The notes under the pieces: generated by a model | The model's database searches: none | What the model was told of the DNA's origin: nothing | What the model saw: only the letters and a program-made list of their open reading frames with translations | Shown: one piece after another, positions 16,879 to 25,758 of the stretch | Layout: every line of letters begins with the position of its first letter | Position numbering within the stretch: position 1 is the stretch's first letter | Made by a program: the position numbers and the translations under genes | NCBI RefSeq assembly: GCF_017874215.1 | Contig: NZ_JAGGLB010000005.1 | Span: forward strand, 248,001-312,000 | Source of the DNA: Paenibacillus eucommiae | GTDB taxonomy: Bacteria; Bacillota; Bacilli; Paenibacillales; NBRC-103111 | Reading direction: 5' to 3' | Length of the DNA stretch: 64,000 bases

Positions 16879-17204
16879 CTTGATAGAACCCCTGCATGGA
16901 TTTGGTTCTGATCCATATACTTATCTTTCCCCCTTGTCCCAAAATGATTTCCAGTTAAAAACAAAGGATTTATGATGCGAATAACAGAAATGGAGGTAGA
17001 ACTGCTTCGAGATTGGTTATGTCTGGGAAGTCGGTTAAAAAGCCTGTTCTTAATCGAAATATGCTGGCAGGCGATTCTGAATATGGAGTATCCATGAATA
17101 AAACAAAACGGTTATACAGATTGTGAATATATGGATGGCGAGCGAAGCATATTTAAATCATGCGGCCAATTTGAAAGTTTGCAGTGAAGTGGCAAAATTA
17201 AGGC
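16879..17204. other. Gene-free stretch, probably decayed
   Basis: 326 bases without a supportable gene. A GGAGG at 16993 is followed by short open stretches on the plus strand that I cannot assign. Its position divergent from the dead AraC gene suggests the remains of that regulator's target, but no motif proves it. Confidence 0.3.
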
Positions 17205-17432
17205 CTATTTATTCAGCCGGCTGATCTCGTCAGCGCTTGGATAGCCCTTGACCCCATGTAACCTCACATTGAAGTGAAACCAGCTTGCCGGATCCAGCTT
17301 GCCAATACAGATGCGGTCGCTAGTTGGCTGTCCGTTGCTGTTCCGATATGTTTTTGTACTGGTATGCCCCGCTTTTACGAGGATAATGCCTGATTGGGGT
17401 ATCCCGACCTTGATCTTGGAATTCAGCGCCAT
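17205..17432 (-). pseudogene. Transposase N-terminal stub (IS1634-like)
   Basis: The first ~48 residues (SKIKVGIPQSGIILVKAG, then TYRNSNGQPTSDRICIGKLD) match the N-terminus of IS1634/IS4-group transposases, whose hallmark is an RNKKGKP..RV.IGKLD-type opening. After PAS the sequence no longer resembles a transposase and stops at 17205. DDE catalytic residues are absent. ATG 17432 has a perfect AGGAGG ribosome binding site inside the adjacent palindrome. A relic of an insertion sequence, cut by later rearrangement. Confidence 0.6.
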
Positions 17433-17436
17433 GACA

Positions 17437-17480
17437 TCCTCCTATTGTATGTGTCTATATTAGCACATACAATAGGAGGA
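17437..17480. repeat. 17-bp perfect palindrome covering the transposase ribosome binding site
   Basis: TCCTCCTATTGTATGTG (17437-17453) and CACATACAATAGGAGGA (17464-17480) with a 10-base spacer. The left arm is the complement of the AGGAGG of the transposase stub, so in a read-through transcript the site would be locked in a hairpin. It may also be an insertion-sequence end. Confidence 0.8.
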
Positions 17481-17580
17481 AGGTATTTCTGATTCACTTT
17501 CAAAAAACACCCCCACGAACATGAAAAATTGGCGCTTTCGAAGGAGAAACAGACGTAAATACAGCTGTTGGTGTATGTGC

Positions 17581-17664
17581 CTAAAACGACAGGGAATTTA
17601 GGATATAATTACGTAAGCCATATCGAACAGACGGCTCGTCATCAACCACCAGAAGCTTATACAT
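17581..17664 (-). pseudogene. Response-regulator receiver-domain stub
   Basis: 27 codons from ATG 17664 (AAGGGGG upstream) to TAG 17581-17583. The product MYKLLVVDDEPSVRYGLRNY is the exact opening of a YesN-type response regulator (the acidic DD pair and the first beta strand and helix of the receiver). Everything after residue ~24 is gone. A leftover of a two-component system; no kinase is nearby. Confidence 0.65.
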
Positions 17665-17711
17665 GTTGTCAAGACCCCCTTCCAAATTGTGAGAGAAATA
17701 TGCTTGAATCA

Positions 17712-18782
17712 TTATTTATGGTGTACAGAGCAAGACTTCGGAAGTGACCGAGGCAATACAGTATCTCCATCAAAAAAAGGGCCCTGAAGCAGTGTGCTTT
17801 CATACGGTTGTAAAGGATTGGCCAGACGCCACAGCATACGTTCTGCAGCACGGATCCCCGAATCATAGATTAGCAGGATCGGCCTTGTCAAGCTTGGAGC
17901 AAGCTCGTTACGCTCGTCTTGAAGACCAATAAGCGAGCAATCTTCCGGGATTCGCAAGCCCGCAGCACTGCAAGCATAATAAATCCACGCCAAATCAAAC
18001 GGGACTGCAGCTAGAATAGCCGACGGTTTTGTTCTCCTTAGCTTGTCAATGACTTCAGCCCTCCACTTTTCTTTTCCTGATATCTTGCCGATAACATGCT
18101 CATCGGGGTCTACTTCCAGACCTGCTTCTGCCATCGCTCCTTGGAATGCTCGCCATCGGATCCCAAAACCTCGGTAGGTGACCGTATCCCCGATATATAA
18201 AATGAAACGATGATTCATCGACATCAGGTATCGAACAGATTGGTAGATAGAGCTCTCTACATCCCAGATGACACTATCCACCTTCTCACTCGGTGGTGGA
18301 AAGTTAATCATGATTCGGGGGACTTGGAGGGCAAGGAGTCTTCGCTCAAGCTTTTCGTCGATGGCGGGCGGGATGAATATCCCATCCGAGTAGACTACGT
18401 TATTTTCCTCCAACCAATCTCCGAATGTCAGAGTATCAATTACATCTGGCAGGATCAGAGTTTCCACGCAATGCCCAAACTCCCCCATCTTGTCCTGCAG
18501 GCCCTTCTGAATCAATTGATGCAGAACCGAATATCGCATTTTTTCGATCACGATAAATCGAAATGTCCGTGGCTTTGTAGTAAACTGTGGAATGAGCTCG
18601 ACAGCTAGGCTCCGCTCTTGCTCTTTGGTCCTATACCCCATGCTTCGGGCCAAATTGAAGACTTCTTTCCTCGTCTCCTCCGACATACCTGGCAAGCCTC
18701 TTAACGCCTTTGAAACCGTGTGAACGGACAAATTCAATTGTGATGCAAGATGCTGCAGAGTCACTTTTTTCCTAATTGGCAT
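17712..18782 (-). CDS. LacI-family transcriptional regulator
   Basis: 356 residues. N-terminal LacI helix-turn-helix and hinge (VTLQHLASQLNLSVHTVSKALRG, residues ~8-30; then a YR at the hinge) and a periplasmic-binding-protein-like sensor domain with SDGIFIPPAIDE, RFILYIGDTVTYRGFGIRWRAFQGAM, PSAILAAVPFDLAWIYY and IPEDCSLIGLQDE. ATG 18782 follows GGTTAGGAA. It is divergent from the FAD-dependent oxidoreductase at 19047 with a palindrome (18890-18913) between them, so it most likely represses that gene until a sugar-like inducer binds. The C-terminus is slightly extended relative to classical LacI. Confidence 0.9.
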   Translation of the reverse strand: MPIRKKVTLQHLASQLNLSVHTVSKALRGLPGMSEETRKEVFNLARSMGYRTKEQERSLAVELIPQFTTKPRTFRFIVIEKMRYSVLHQLIQKGLQDKMGEFGHCVETLILPDVIDTLTFGDWLEENNVVYSDGIFIPPAIDEKLERRLLALQVPRIMINFPPPSEKVDSVIWDVESSIYQSVRYLMSMNHRFILYIGDTVTYRGFGIRWRAFQGAMAEAGLEVDPDEHVIGKISGKEKWRAEVIDKLRRTKPSAILAAVPFDLAWIYYACSAAGLRIPEDCSLIGLQDERNELAPSLTRPILLIYDSGIRAAERMLWRLANPLQPYESTLLQGPFFDGDTVLPRSLPKSCSVHHK

Positions 18783-18889
18783 TTCCTAACCCCCAAGCTT
18801 TCATAGCAGAATACAAGTGTAAAACGCCTAGCGCCGTCCTTTGGCTGCGCAAGTTCGTTTTGTTCCGTCTTTCTGAAACTACGCATAGA

Positions 18890-18913
18890 GTATACCATCG
18901 AAAAACGGTATAC
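18890..18913. promoter_or_regulatory. Palindrome, candidate LacI-type operator
   Basis: GTATACC (18890-18896) and GGTATAC (18907-18913), 10-base spacer, between the LacI gene and the oxidoreductase. Symmetry and place suit a LacI-family operator, though the spacer is longer than the classical central CG. Confidence 0.45.
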
Positions 18914-19006
18914 GGTGAAATATAGGTGAATATAAGGGTGAAATTATAAAATCCTGTATTTTTAAATGAAACAAAAATGTAACTAACAAAATAGCTTCTC
19001 TTTAAC

Positions 19007-19012
19007 TATAAT
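19007..19012 (+). promoter_or_regulatory. Candidate -10 box for the second oxidoreductase
   Basis: TATAAT 35 bases before ATG 19047. No clear -35 hexamer is seen. Confidence 0.35.
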
Positions 19013-19046
19013 TAATGTGATTATACAACACAAAGAGGTGCTGCAA

Positions 19047-20609
19047 ATGATAAATTTTAGTAAAATCAACTACTACAAAGAACCAACTGCATCAAATTCC
19101 CCCCCCTCATCCACTCGCTCAGATTTATGCATTTATGGCGCAAGCTCAGCCGGAATGGCAGCAGCCGTTCAGGCCATCCGCATGGGCTTAAAAGTGGTCG
19201 TCGCGGAGTTCGGCCAACGTGTGGGCGGTCTTACTACAGGAGGACTGGGAGCTACTGATATCGGGAACAAAGCAGCAATCGGTGGCATCTCTCGTGAGTT
19301 TTATAAGGCGATTGGCCAGCATTACGGTATGACTGAGGGAGACGGAACCCAGTGGACATTCGAGCCGCATGTTGCGGAAGCCGTATATCTAGACTGGGTA
19401 GAAGAGTACGGCATTGAGATTCATTTTGGACAAAAATTACATTGTGTTGAGAAGAAAAACGGAAAAATTACGAGCCTTGTCATGGAGAATGGAAATGTTT
19501 ACGAGGCTGACATGTTCATCGATGCAACGTACGAAGGAGATTTACTGGCCGCTGCTGGGGTTTCTTATCACGTCGGCCGAGAAGGGAATTCCGTTTATAG
19601 GGAAACATTGAACGGGATACAATTCGGGAGTCCTCATCATCGTTTCAACGCGTTTATCGATCCTTTCATCGTGCCTGGGAAGCCTGACAGTGGCTTGCTC
19701 TATGGCGTTTCCGATGCTGCTCCCGGAGTACAAGGGGAAGGGGATCGTTCCGTGCAGGCATACAACTTCAGAATTTGTTTGACAAATGTTCCGGAGAACA
19801 GGATTCCGTTTCCAGCACCGCCTAATTATGACCCGGGGAAATTCACTCTTCTAGCGCGCTATATCCAAGCGGGCGTTTGGGATGCGCTTCGACTGCACAT
19901 AAAAATGCCTAATGGCAAAACTGATCTAAATAATTTCGGAGGATTTTCTACTGATCATATCGGAATGAATTATGATTGGGCAGAAGGAAGCTATGCACGG
20001 CGTGAGGAGATATTTCAGGATCACTTGCACTACAATCTGGGCATGCTTTATTTTCTATGTAATGATGATCGTGTACCTGAAGCGATTCGAGAAGAGGTGC
20101 GTCAGTGGGGATTGCCTGCAGACGAATACGAGGACTTCGGACATTGGACGCCACAACTCTATATCCGCGAAGCGAGACGAATGGTATCGGATATCGTCAT
20201 GAACGAGAATCATTGTCGCGGACTTAGCTGCATTTCCGATTCGATCGGACTCGCTGCTTATACGATCGATTCTCACAACTGTCGGCGAATCGTCTTGGGA
20301 GGGCAATGCGTGAATGAAGGGAATGTAGAAATCCCACCTACCCGACCATTTCCGATTTCCTACCGCTCCATCGTGCCGAAGGAAGAAGAGTGCGTCAATC
20401 TCATTGTGCCCATCTGTCTCTCTTCCTCCCACATCGCTTTTGGTTCAATTCGGATGGAGCCCGTATTTATGATACTGGGTCAATCCGCAGCAACAGCAGC
20501 CGCATTAGCGCTCAAAGCTAATGTGTCTGTGCAGAACGTCGATTACGACCAACTCCGCAAACGATTGGTTGAGGACAATCAGATAATGGAATGGTTTGAT
20601 CTATTGTAA
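19047..20609 (+). CDS. FAD-dependent oxidoreductase (PF12831-type), second copy
   Basis: 520 residues. GxGxxG-like motif in CIYGASSAGMAAAVQAIRMG (GASSAG, residues ~25-44), VVAEFGQRVGGLTTGGLGATD, IDATYEGDLLAAAGVSYHVG, and the C-terminal VPICLSSSHIAFGSIRMEPV and GQSAATAAALAL. This is the same broad family as 3737-5305 but only distantly similar. ATG 19047 follows GAGGTG (19033-19038); the frame also opens at GTG 19017 without a site. Divergently paired with a LacI regulator, suggesting a role in catabolism of a carbohydrate or polyol; the reaction is unproven. Downstream hairpin at 20618-20665 separates it from the SLH protein gene. Confidence 0.85.
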   Translation: MINFSKINYYKEPTASNSPPSSTRSDLCIYGASSAGMAAAVQAIRMGLKVVVAEFGQRVGGLTTGGLGATDIGNKAAIGGISREFYKAIGQHYGMTEGDGTQWTFEPHVAEAVYLDWVEEYGIEIHFGQKLHCVEKKNGKITSLVMENGNVYEADMFIDATYEGDLLAAAGVSYHVGREGNSVYRETLNGIQFGSPHHRFNAFIDPFIVPGKPDSGLLYGVSDAAPGVQGEGDRSVQAYNFRICLTNVPENRIPFPAPPNYDPGKFTLLARYIQAGVWDALRLHIKMPNGKTDLNNFGGFSTDHIGMNYDWAEGSYARREEIFQDHLHYNLGMLYFLCNDDRVPEAIREEVRQWGLPADEYEDFGHWTPQLYIREARRMVSDIVMNENHCRGLSCISDSIGLAAYTIDSHNCRRIVLGGQCVNEGNVEIPPTRPFPISYRSIVPKEEECVNLIVPICLSSSHIAFGSIRMEPVFMILGQSAATAAALALKANVSVQNVDYDQLRKRLVEDNQIMEWFDLL

Positions 20610-20617
20610 ATAACAAG

Positions 20618-20665
20618 AAGCACCTCCTTCAGTCTGCAGATGATGGAGATAAGAAGGAGGTGCTT
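20618..20665. terminator. Hairpin between convergent genes
   Basis: AAGCACCTCCTTC (20618-20630) pairs fully with GAAGGAGGTGCTT (20653-20665), loop 22 bases. Only a short T run follows on the plus strand. It probably ends transcription of the oxidoreductase. Confidence 0.65.
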
Positions 20666-20888
20666 TAGGAATATTAGGACAAGTAGTGTGTTCTCAATAA
20701 AACGTCAACTAAACTGCCAACAGCTCAAGCTCATACCAGTGGATAAACTCTTTCTTTTCCAGAGCACAAGGGGATAAGTTTGTCCAAATTCCGTCTTACC
20801 CACAATCATTGTGATTGCTCACCCTTCATTCATTTTATCAGGAGTAGCATTAAAAGCCTCTTAAGCATTTGACACTCCCCCTCCAACA

Positions 20889-23800
20889 TCACTTATTATA
20901 CTTCTCTGCAAATTTCTGCATTATTAATGCTATTTCCGCTCTAGTAGCGGTACCCTCCGGATCAAGAATGTTATTGCCTTTTCCGATCAACGTTCCCGAA
21001 CCAACCATCCACTTCATGGCTTCACTTGCCCAGCCTGAAACCAACCCGGTGTCTGTGAACCTTTCCAATGACGCGGTTTCAAACAGATCATAACCTTTAT
21101 GCTTGGCATAGTTAAAGAATATAACTGCCATTTGTTCGCGGGTTATATTATTATTCGGTCCAAACCTTTCATTACCATAGCCGTTTACGATTTTATTCTC
21201 TGCAGCCCATGCAATAGCATCTGTGTACCATTTCCCGACTTCAACATCCTTAAAGGTGTTTACCGCTGCCTTCGGTCGTTCCTCTAGGGTATACAAAATA
21301 GTTACAATCATTCCCCTGCTGGCTTTCTCCAACGGATTGAATTTGTCGATTGAAACACCGTTCATCAGTCCATGATTGTAGACATACTTGACACTATCAT
21401 AGAACCAGTGACTATTGTTCACATCAGTAAAAGGATTCTCATCATCCGATTTGTTTGGTTTCTCCGATTCTTTCGGCTTTTCCGGTGTTGGTGTCGGGGC
21501 TGGCGTCGACTTCGGTATCGGCGTTGGTTCCAACAGTGTTTCCGGCGGTGGAGGCTCCGGATTTGCTGCCTCCAATTCCAAGCCTGTCACAGTAACGATT
21601 GCAGCAACCTCACGGTCAAGCGGATTTATCGTAATGGAGTTTGTCGTTTGTCCGCTTGTACCTGTGCCGCTCCATTCGTAGGTATAGAAGTCGGAGCCTT
21701 TGCCCACCACGGTGATGACCATTTCCTTGCCTGCGAGAACCACATCACCGCTAGCAATATCGTTTCCGTCATATGTTGCGCTGATGGTAGAACCGTCGAG
21801 AGTTTCCCTCTCCAACAAAGCAGTTACGAAAATAATTGAATCTGCAACTTCTTTTCTCCACTTTCCCGCTTCTTGGACGATGTTTGCTTGCTCAATATAA
21901 TCAGTTATAGACATAGGAAATTCAAGAAGGTTTTTTGCCTTTATAACCTCCTCTTTGTTTTCATTTTCCGGCATTTCCTGCTCTACCCGCTGTAACAATT
22001 CCCAAAGCATAAAGCTATAATCATAGTCTTCTATGCCATCCCTAATAACCTCCCAACGAATGGAATTCACCGGACCGTTCTCACTCGGGTAAATTTGAGA
22101 TTCGGTTCCATTTCTTGATATGAACGGGCCGGTTTCCTCCCACGGATTAGAGCCAACCCAGGTAGACCACGAATAAAGGAAGCCCGTATAGCCTTTCGTT
22201 AAAAATCCTTGCCAACTTTGCCAGAATGTCGCTCTCACATCCACTGCAGGCATATCAATTAAGAAATTGGCGTTCGGATGCGGAGGGTCTGTATGATACC
22301 ACCACAGCTCTTCGCCTCGTTGCAAAACATTTTCTGCCTCTTGAGGATCATCCCGCATGCCAGGCACACTCCATATGTCAACCGTATTTACCAGCGCTTG
22401 TGTTGGATAAGTGGTAATCATTATTTTCACATCCGGCACAATGCTTTTCCATTCCTCTGCCATCTGTATCCATGTGGGAAAAGTCTCTTCCGTAGGCTCA
22501 TCAGTCAAATAAACATAGGTCATATCCAGCCAACCCTTTTCCCTCAAGTGTGCAAAAAGCTTTTGGGCTATATCTGGAGCTAGGTAATTATCTCTATGAA
22601 CCATAAGAGTATTCAAGCCTTTTTCCAAAAGGCTCTCCATTTTGGCATCGAAATGGATAAAATCAGGGTCCTCCCTTATGCTTTGAGCCGTAACGTAACC
22701 CAATGCACTTCTGGGCGTAATCCTATGCTCGAGGAAATTGTCTATATATAAATCAACCTGCTCAGCAGGTACCCCTTTAAAATCCAAAGCGGTTTTAAGC
22801 TTAGGCGTTGCAGGCAACGAAAAAGGCCACACATTAATGCTCATCGGGATCGTAATCATTTCCTCAGTGCCGCTTTTTATGATTACATTGCCTTCATAAA
22901 TACCCGACTCAACCTCGGGCTCAGCGTAAACGGTAATCCAGATTGGCGTATTCTGTCCTCCTTCCACATCAAAATATTCGGTTTCCAATAAGGGATCAGG
23001 CCAATAGCCTGTACGTATATTAGAATCGTAACGAGAACCTGATTTAGTGAAAACATAACCAACAGGATTGTACTTCAAACTTCCTTCAGGCAGAATGCTG
23101 CCATTTTCATTAATAAATTCACTAAAATAAATAGAAGCATTTAAGTAATCATTACCATCCTTAGGTGAAAGCACGATTTGGACGGCCTCTCGTTCTCTTT
23201 TTGCTAAATCAACAGTAAGAGCCGAACTATTTTCACTATTTTCCAAATCTACGATATCATCCAAAAATATTTTTTCTAAACTGGGTACACTCCAAATAAC
23301 TAGATCTGTTTCTTGTGATAGTATAGCGCCGGAAATTTTCCTTTGCGCGAACTTGCCTCCACCGCTATCTCTAGGCCACGCAGGGAACAAGATTGTATCT
23401 TCAGCATATTTGCCTACCACTAGTGGAACCTCAATATCCGGAGTTGGATTTTGCAGAGACTCTCCTAAAGGTTGTTTTATCCCGTCTTTATAAAGACTTG
23501 CTTTCAGAAGATAAGTGCCTTCCGAAGGAGGAGTCCACGTCCAATTAATTTTAGCCGGTTCTTCGTTGCTGAGATTCACATTAAATGTATTCGGAGCAGT
23601 GAACCTATAATCATCGGACCCTATGATTTCGATTTCTATTTCTGCGTCACCCAGGGCAACAACAGAGCTTAGCTCCATTTCAAGGCTGTTTTCTATCCCC
23701 ACCTCTAATTCCCGCCATTTCTTTATACCGCCGGTAACCTCCGGAGCTGCATAAGCAAGGGTATATTCGTCATGCAATGGCACGATATTAGTAAAATAAG

Positions 23801-25664
23801 TGGTGCTCCAGCTTTCACCGGGCTCTAATACTATCGATTCATAGGCCCATTCCAGCGTATTAAAGTGGGGACCTTCCCATTGATAGTCCATTGAAATTTT
23901 ATTGTAATCCATGATAAAAGAGATACTCACATCTTTTATTATATCTATTGCTCCGACCCAATTACGGCTGGGCTCAATACCTGGAGGCGACTCTGCGGTT
24001 ATTTTATGCAAGCCTAGATTTTCGGTCGGCATATAATAATTGGCTGTGCGATCCGGGAGAACGTTATTCCAAACCCAGGGCGTGGTACCGATACTTTCAT
24101 TCCCATTATTGATAATTTCCCAATTGGTCTCTATTGAAGACCTTCCTTTGCGTAAAGTGTAGTATTTCTTTACCTCTACCCCTTGGCTCTGTACGGAAGG
24201 GATTAATTGAACCAAAGCCGTAACCCTGTCCTCCGTATTTTCGATTATTTCCGCTTCGTACTCTAGTTCATTCCATAAATCTGCAATCCCCGGGATCCGA
24301 TCGCGGAATAATCCTCCTTTTTTGTCCGCTCCTACCGAACCTGTTAAGTCAAGCCCATCTGGCTTATAAATAACACTTGAAACAGCTCCGCCCTTGTTAC
24401 CGGCGGAATCAATTGAAAGCTTCAGATATTCATTCTCCATGAATAGTACACCATCCTCCGGTGCATGCGTTGGAGTTGGAGTTGGAGTTGGTGTTTCTAC
24501 TGCCATTTTTATTACAACAGGCGCACTGGCATAGTCCGTTTTCTTATCACCGTTGTGCTCCTCGTTGAACAGCTTGATGGTGTAACTGCCGTCCGCCAGA
24601 TCGCTTGGCACTGTAAAAACAGCTATGCCGCTTGCCGTTTGGGACAGCTTGCCGTAGTGGGTAACTACCCCATAATTGCTCCCGACATTATTGTCCACAA
24701 TCACGCTGGAAACATATTTGCCCGTACCGATTATTGCATCGCTGTAGGAAATTTCTACCGTACTGCCAGGGGCATAGGTTCTCCCTTCGATTCCATCGAT
24801 GATTGACTGTGGCACTGTTAGGTTCAGATTGTCTGTATTGCTGTCCACCACCGTCAATTTGACTGCGCCGATCGGCGCCGTTGCAGTTGACAGCTGCTGT
24901 CCTATGGATGCCGCTTTACCCCCTTCGGCAGCAGATGCGAAGATGACGGATGCAAGATCCAAGTTAAAAGCAGGACGAATATCAAACTCACTGTATACGA
25001 CATTGCCGTCCGTTGCTCTGATGCCGCCAATCGTGTTGACGGTCGCCGCATTGTAACCGGGGTTTCCCGGCGAACGGAGCCACCAGTAGGCACCGGTTTT
25101 ACGCAAATCGGAATTCAACAAATTGGCTTCACGAACGCTCAGCGCCCATAATTGATCCTTTGGCCATTCACCAGTCACCTCATCCAGCGTACGGCTGACC
25201 ATCACCGACCTCTCTCTTGCATCAATCCCAGTGAATCGCACCCCGTTTGTCAGCTCAGCCCTCAATTGGCTGTGAATGTATTGGCTCCCGTCTTTCACCT
25301 CAGGGTTGAAATAATCCTTCGCTCCAATCCCGCCGACGGAAAGAAGTGTCATTGTGCCGGGAACGGACGCAACGCCGCCGCCATTATAACCAACCGTATA
25401 CCACTTATTGTCCGCAAAATGGACTACAGTGGTATTGGTTTTCGTGCCGTTCACTTTCACCCAAGACCAAGCGTTGGACATGGATGACCAACCGTAGGGG
25501 ACGACTTGTGTAAGGGCGGTGTTCCCGTCGCCCTCATAGGCAGCGCTGCTTTCCGGCACCGCCGCAACCGGCACCGCCGCAACCGGCACCGCCGCAACCG
25601 GCATCAACAATAGTGACAATGCCAATGCCACTATCCGACGTGTTCGTTTTTGTCTCATACACAC
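20889..25664 (-). CDS. Secreted SLH-anchored protein with DUF6273 and GH123/DUF4091-like domains
   Basis: 1591 residues. Signal peptide (VALALSLLLMPVAAVP, residues ~10-40). DUF6273 domain at ~60-245 with hallmark GAYWWLRSPG near residue 195. An Ig-like stretch ~265-385, a TPTPTP linker near 393, a beta-rich carbohydrate-binding-like region from ~405, then a TIM-barrel of the GH123/DUF4091 type: SINVWPFSLP, YVYLTDEPTEETF (Asp-Glu pair near residue 1055), TFWQSWQGFLTKGYTGFLYS and IRWEVIRDGIEDYDY. Three SLH repeats at ~1411-1590 (SHWFYDSVKYVY; WYTDAIAWAAEN; WASEAMKWMVGSG) bind wall polymer. Probably a cell-surface glycoside hydrolase acting on amino-sugar glycans. ATG 25664; ATG 25658 also possible. 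Paralog of 27413-32113. Confidence 0.85.
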   Translation of the reverse strand: MCMRQKRTRRIVALALSLLLMPVAAVPVAAVPVAAVPESSAAYEGDGNTALTQVVPYGWSSMSNAWSWVKVNGTKTNTTVVHFADNKWYTVGYNGGGVASVPGTMTLLSVGGIGAKDYFNPEVKDGSQYIHSQLRAELTNGVRFTGIDARERSVMVSRTLDEVTGEWPKDQLWALSVREANLLNSDLRKTGAYWWLRSPGNPGYNAATVNTIGGIRATDGNVVYSEFDIRPAFNLDLASVIFASAAEGGKAASIGQQLSTATAPIGAVKLTVVDSNTDNLNLTVPQSIIDGIEGRTYAPGSTVEISYSDAIIGTGKYVSSVIVDNNVGSNYGVVTHYGKLSQTASGIAVFTVPSDLADGSYTIKLFNEEHNGDKKTDYASAPVVIKMAVETPTPTPTPTHAPEDGVLFMENEYLKLSIDSAGNKGGAVSSVIYKPDGLDLTGSVGADKKGGLFRDRIPGIADLWNELEYEAEIIENTEDRVTALVQLIPSVQSQGVEVKKYYTLRKGRSSIETNWEIINNGNESIGTTPWVWNNVLPDRTANYYMPTENLGLHKITAESPPGIEPSRNWVGAIDIIKDVSISFIMDYNKISMDYQWEGPHFNTLEWAYESIVLEPGESWSTTYFTNIVPLHDEYTLAYAAPEVTGGIKKWRELEVGIENSLEMELSSVVALGDAEIEIEIIGSDDYRFTAPNTFNVNLSNEEPAKINWTWTPPSEGTYLLKASLYKDGIKQPLGESLQNPTPDIEVPLVVGKYAEDTILFPAWPRDSGGGKFAQRKISGAILSQETDLVIWSVPSLEKIFLDDIVDLENSENSSALTVDLAKREREAVQIVLSPKDGNDYLNASIYFSEFINENGSILPEGSLKYNPVGYVFTKSGSRYDSNIRTGYWPDPLLETEYFDVEGGQNTPIWITVYAEPEVESGIYEGNVIIKSGTEEMITIPMSINVWPFSLPATPKLKTALDFKGVPAEQVDLYIDNFLEHRITPRSALGYVTAQSIREDPDFIHFDAKMESLLEKGLNTLMVHRDNYLAPDIAQKLFAHLREKGWLDMTYVYLTDEPTEETFPTWIQMAEEWKSIVPDVKIMITTYPTQALVNTVDIWSVPGMRDDPQEAENVLQRGEELWWYHTDPPHPNANFLIDMPAVDVRATFWQSWQGFLTKGYTGFLYSWSTWVGSNPWEETGPFISRNGTESQIYPSENGPVNSIRWEVIRDGIEDYDYSFMLWELLQRVEQEMPENENKEEVIKAKNLLEFPMSITDYIEQANIVQEAGKWRKEVADSIIFVTALLERETLDGSTISATYDGNDIASGDVVLAGKEMVITVVGKGSDFYTYEWSGTGTSGQTTNSITINPLDREVAAIVTVTGLELEAANPEPPPPETLLEPTPIPKSTPAPTPTPEKPKESEKPNKSDDENPFTDVNNSHWFYDSVKYVYNHGLMNGVSIDKFNPLEKASRGMIVTILYTLEERPKAAVNTFKDVEVGKWYTDAIAWAAENKIVNGYGNERFGPNNNITREQMAVIFFNYAKHKGYDLFETASLERFTDTGLVSGWASEAMKWMVGSGTLIGKGNNILDPEGTATRAEIALIMQKFAEKYNK
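25555..25599. repeat. 15-bp tandem repeat inside a signal peptide
   Basis: Three exact copies of GGCACCGCCGCAACC, encoding PVAAV repeats in the hydrophobic signal peptide of the 1591-residue protein. The unit is a multiple of three, so copy-number change would lengthen the signal without a frameshift. Confidence 0.85.
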
Positions 25665-25758
25665 ATTCCCTCACTTCCTCTAAATAATAATTCCTGGCCG
25701 GGACACCGACCGTCAGCCAGTCACTTCGACCAGGAATAGTAACCTTGATTTTTATAGC

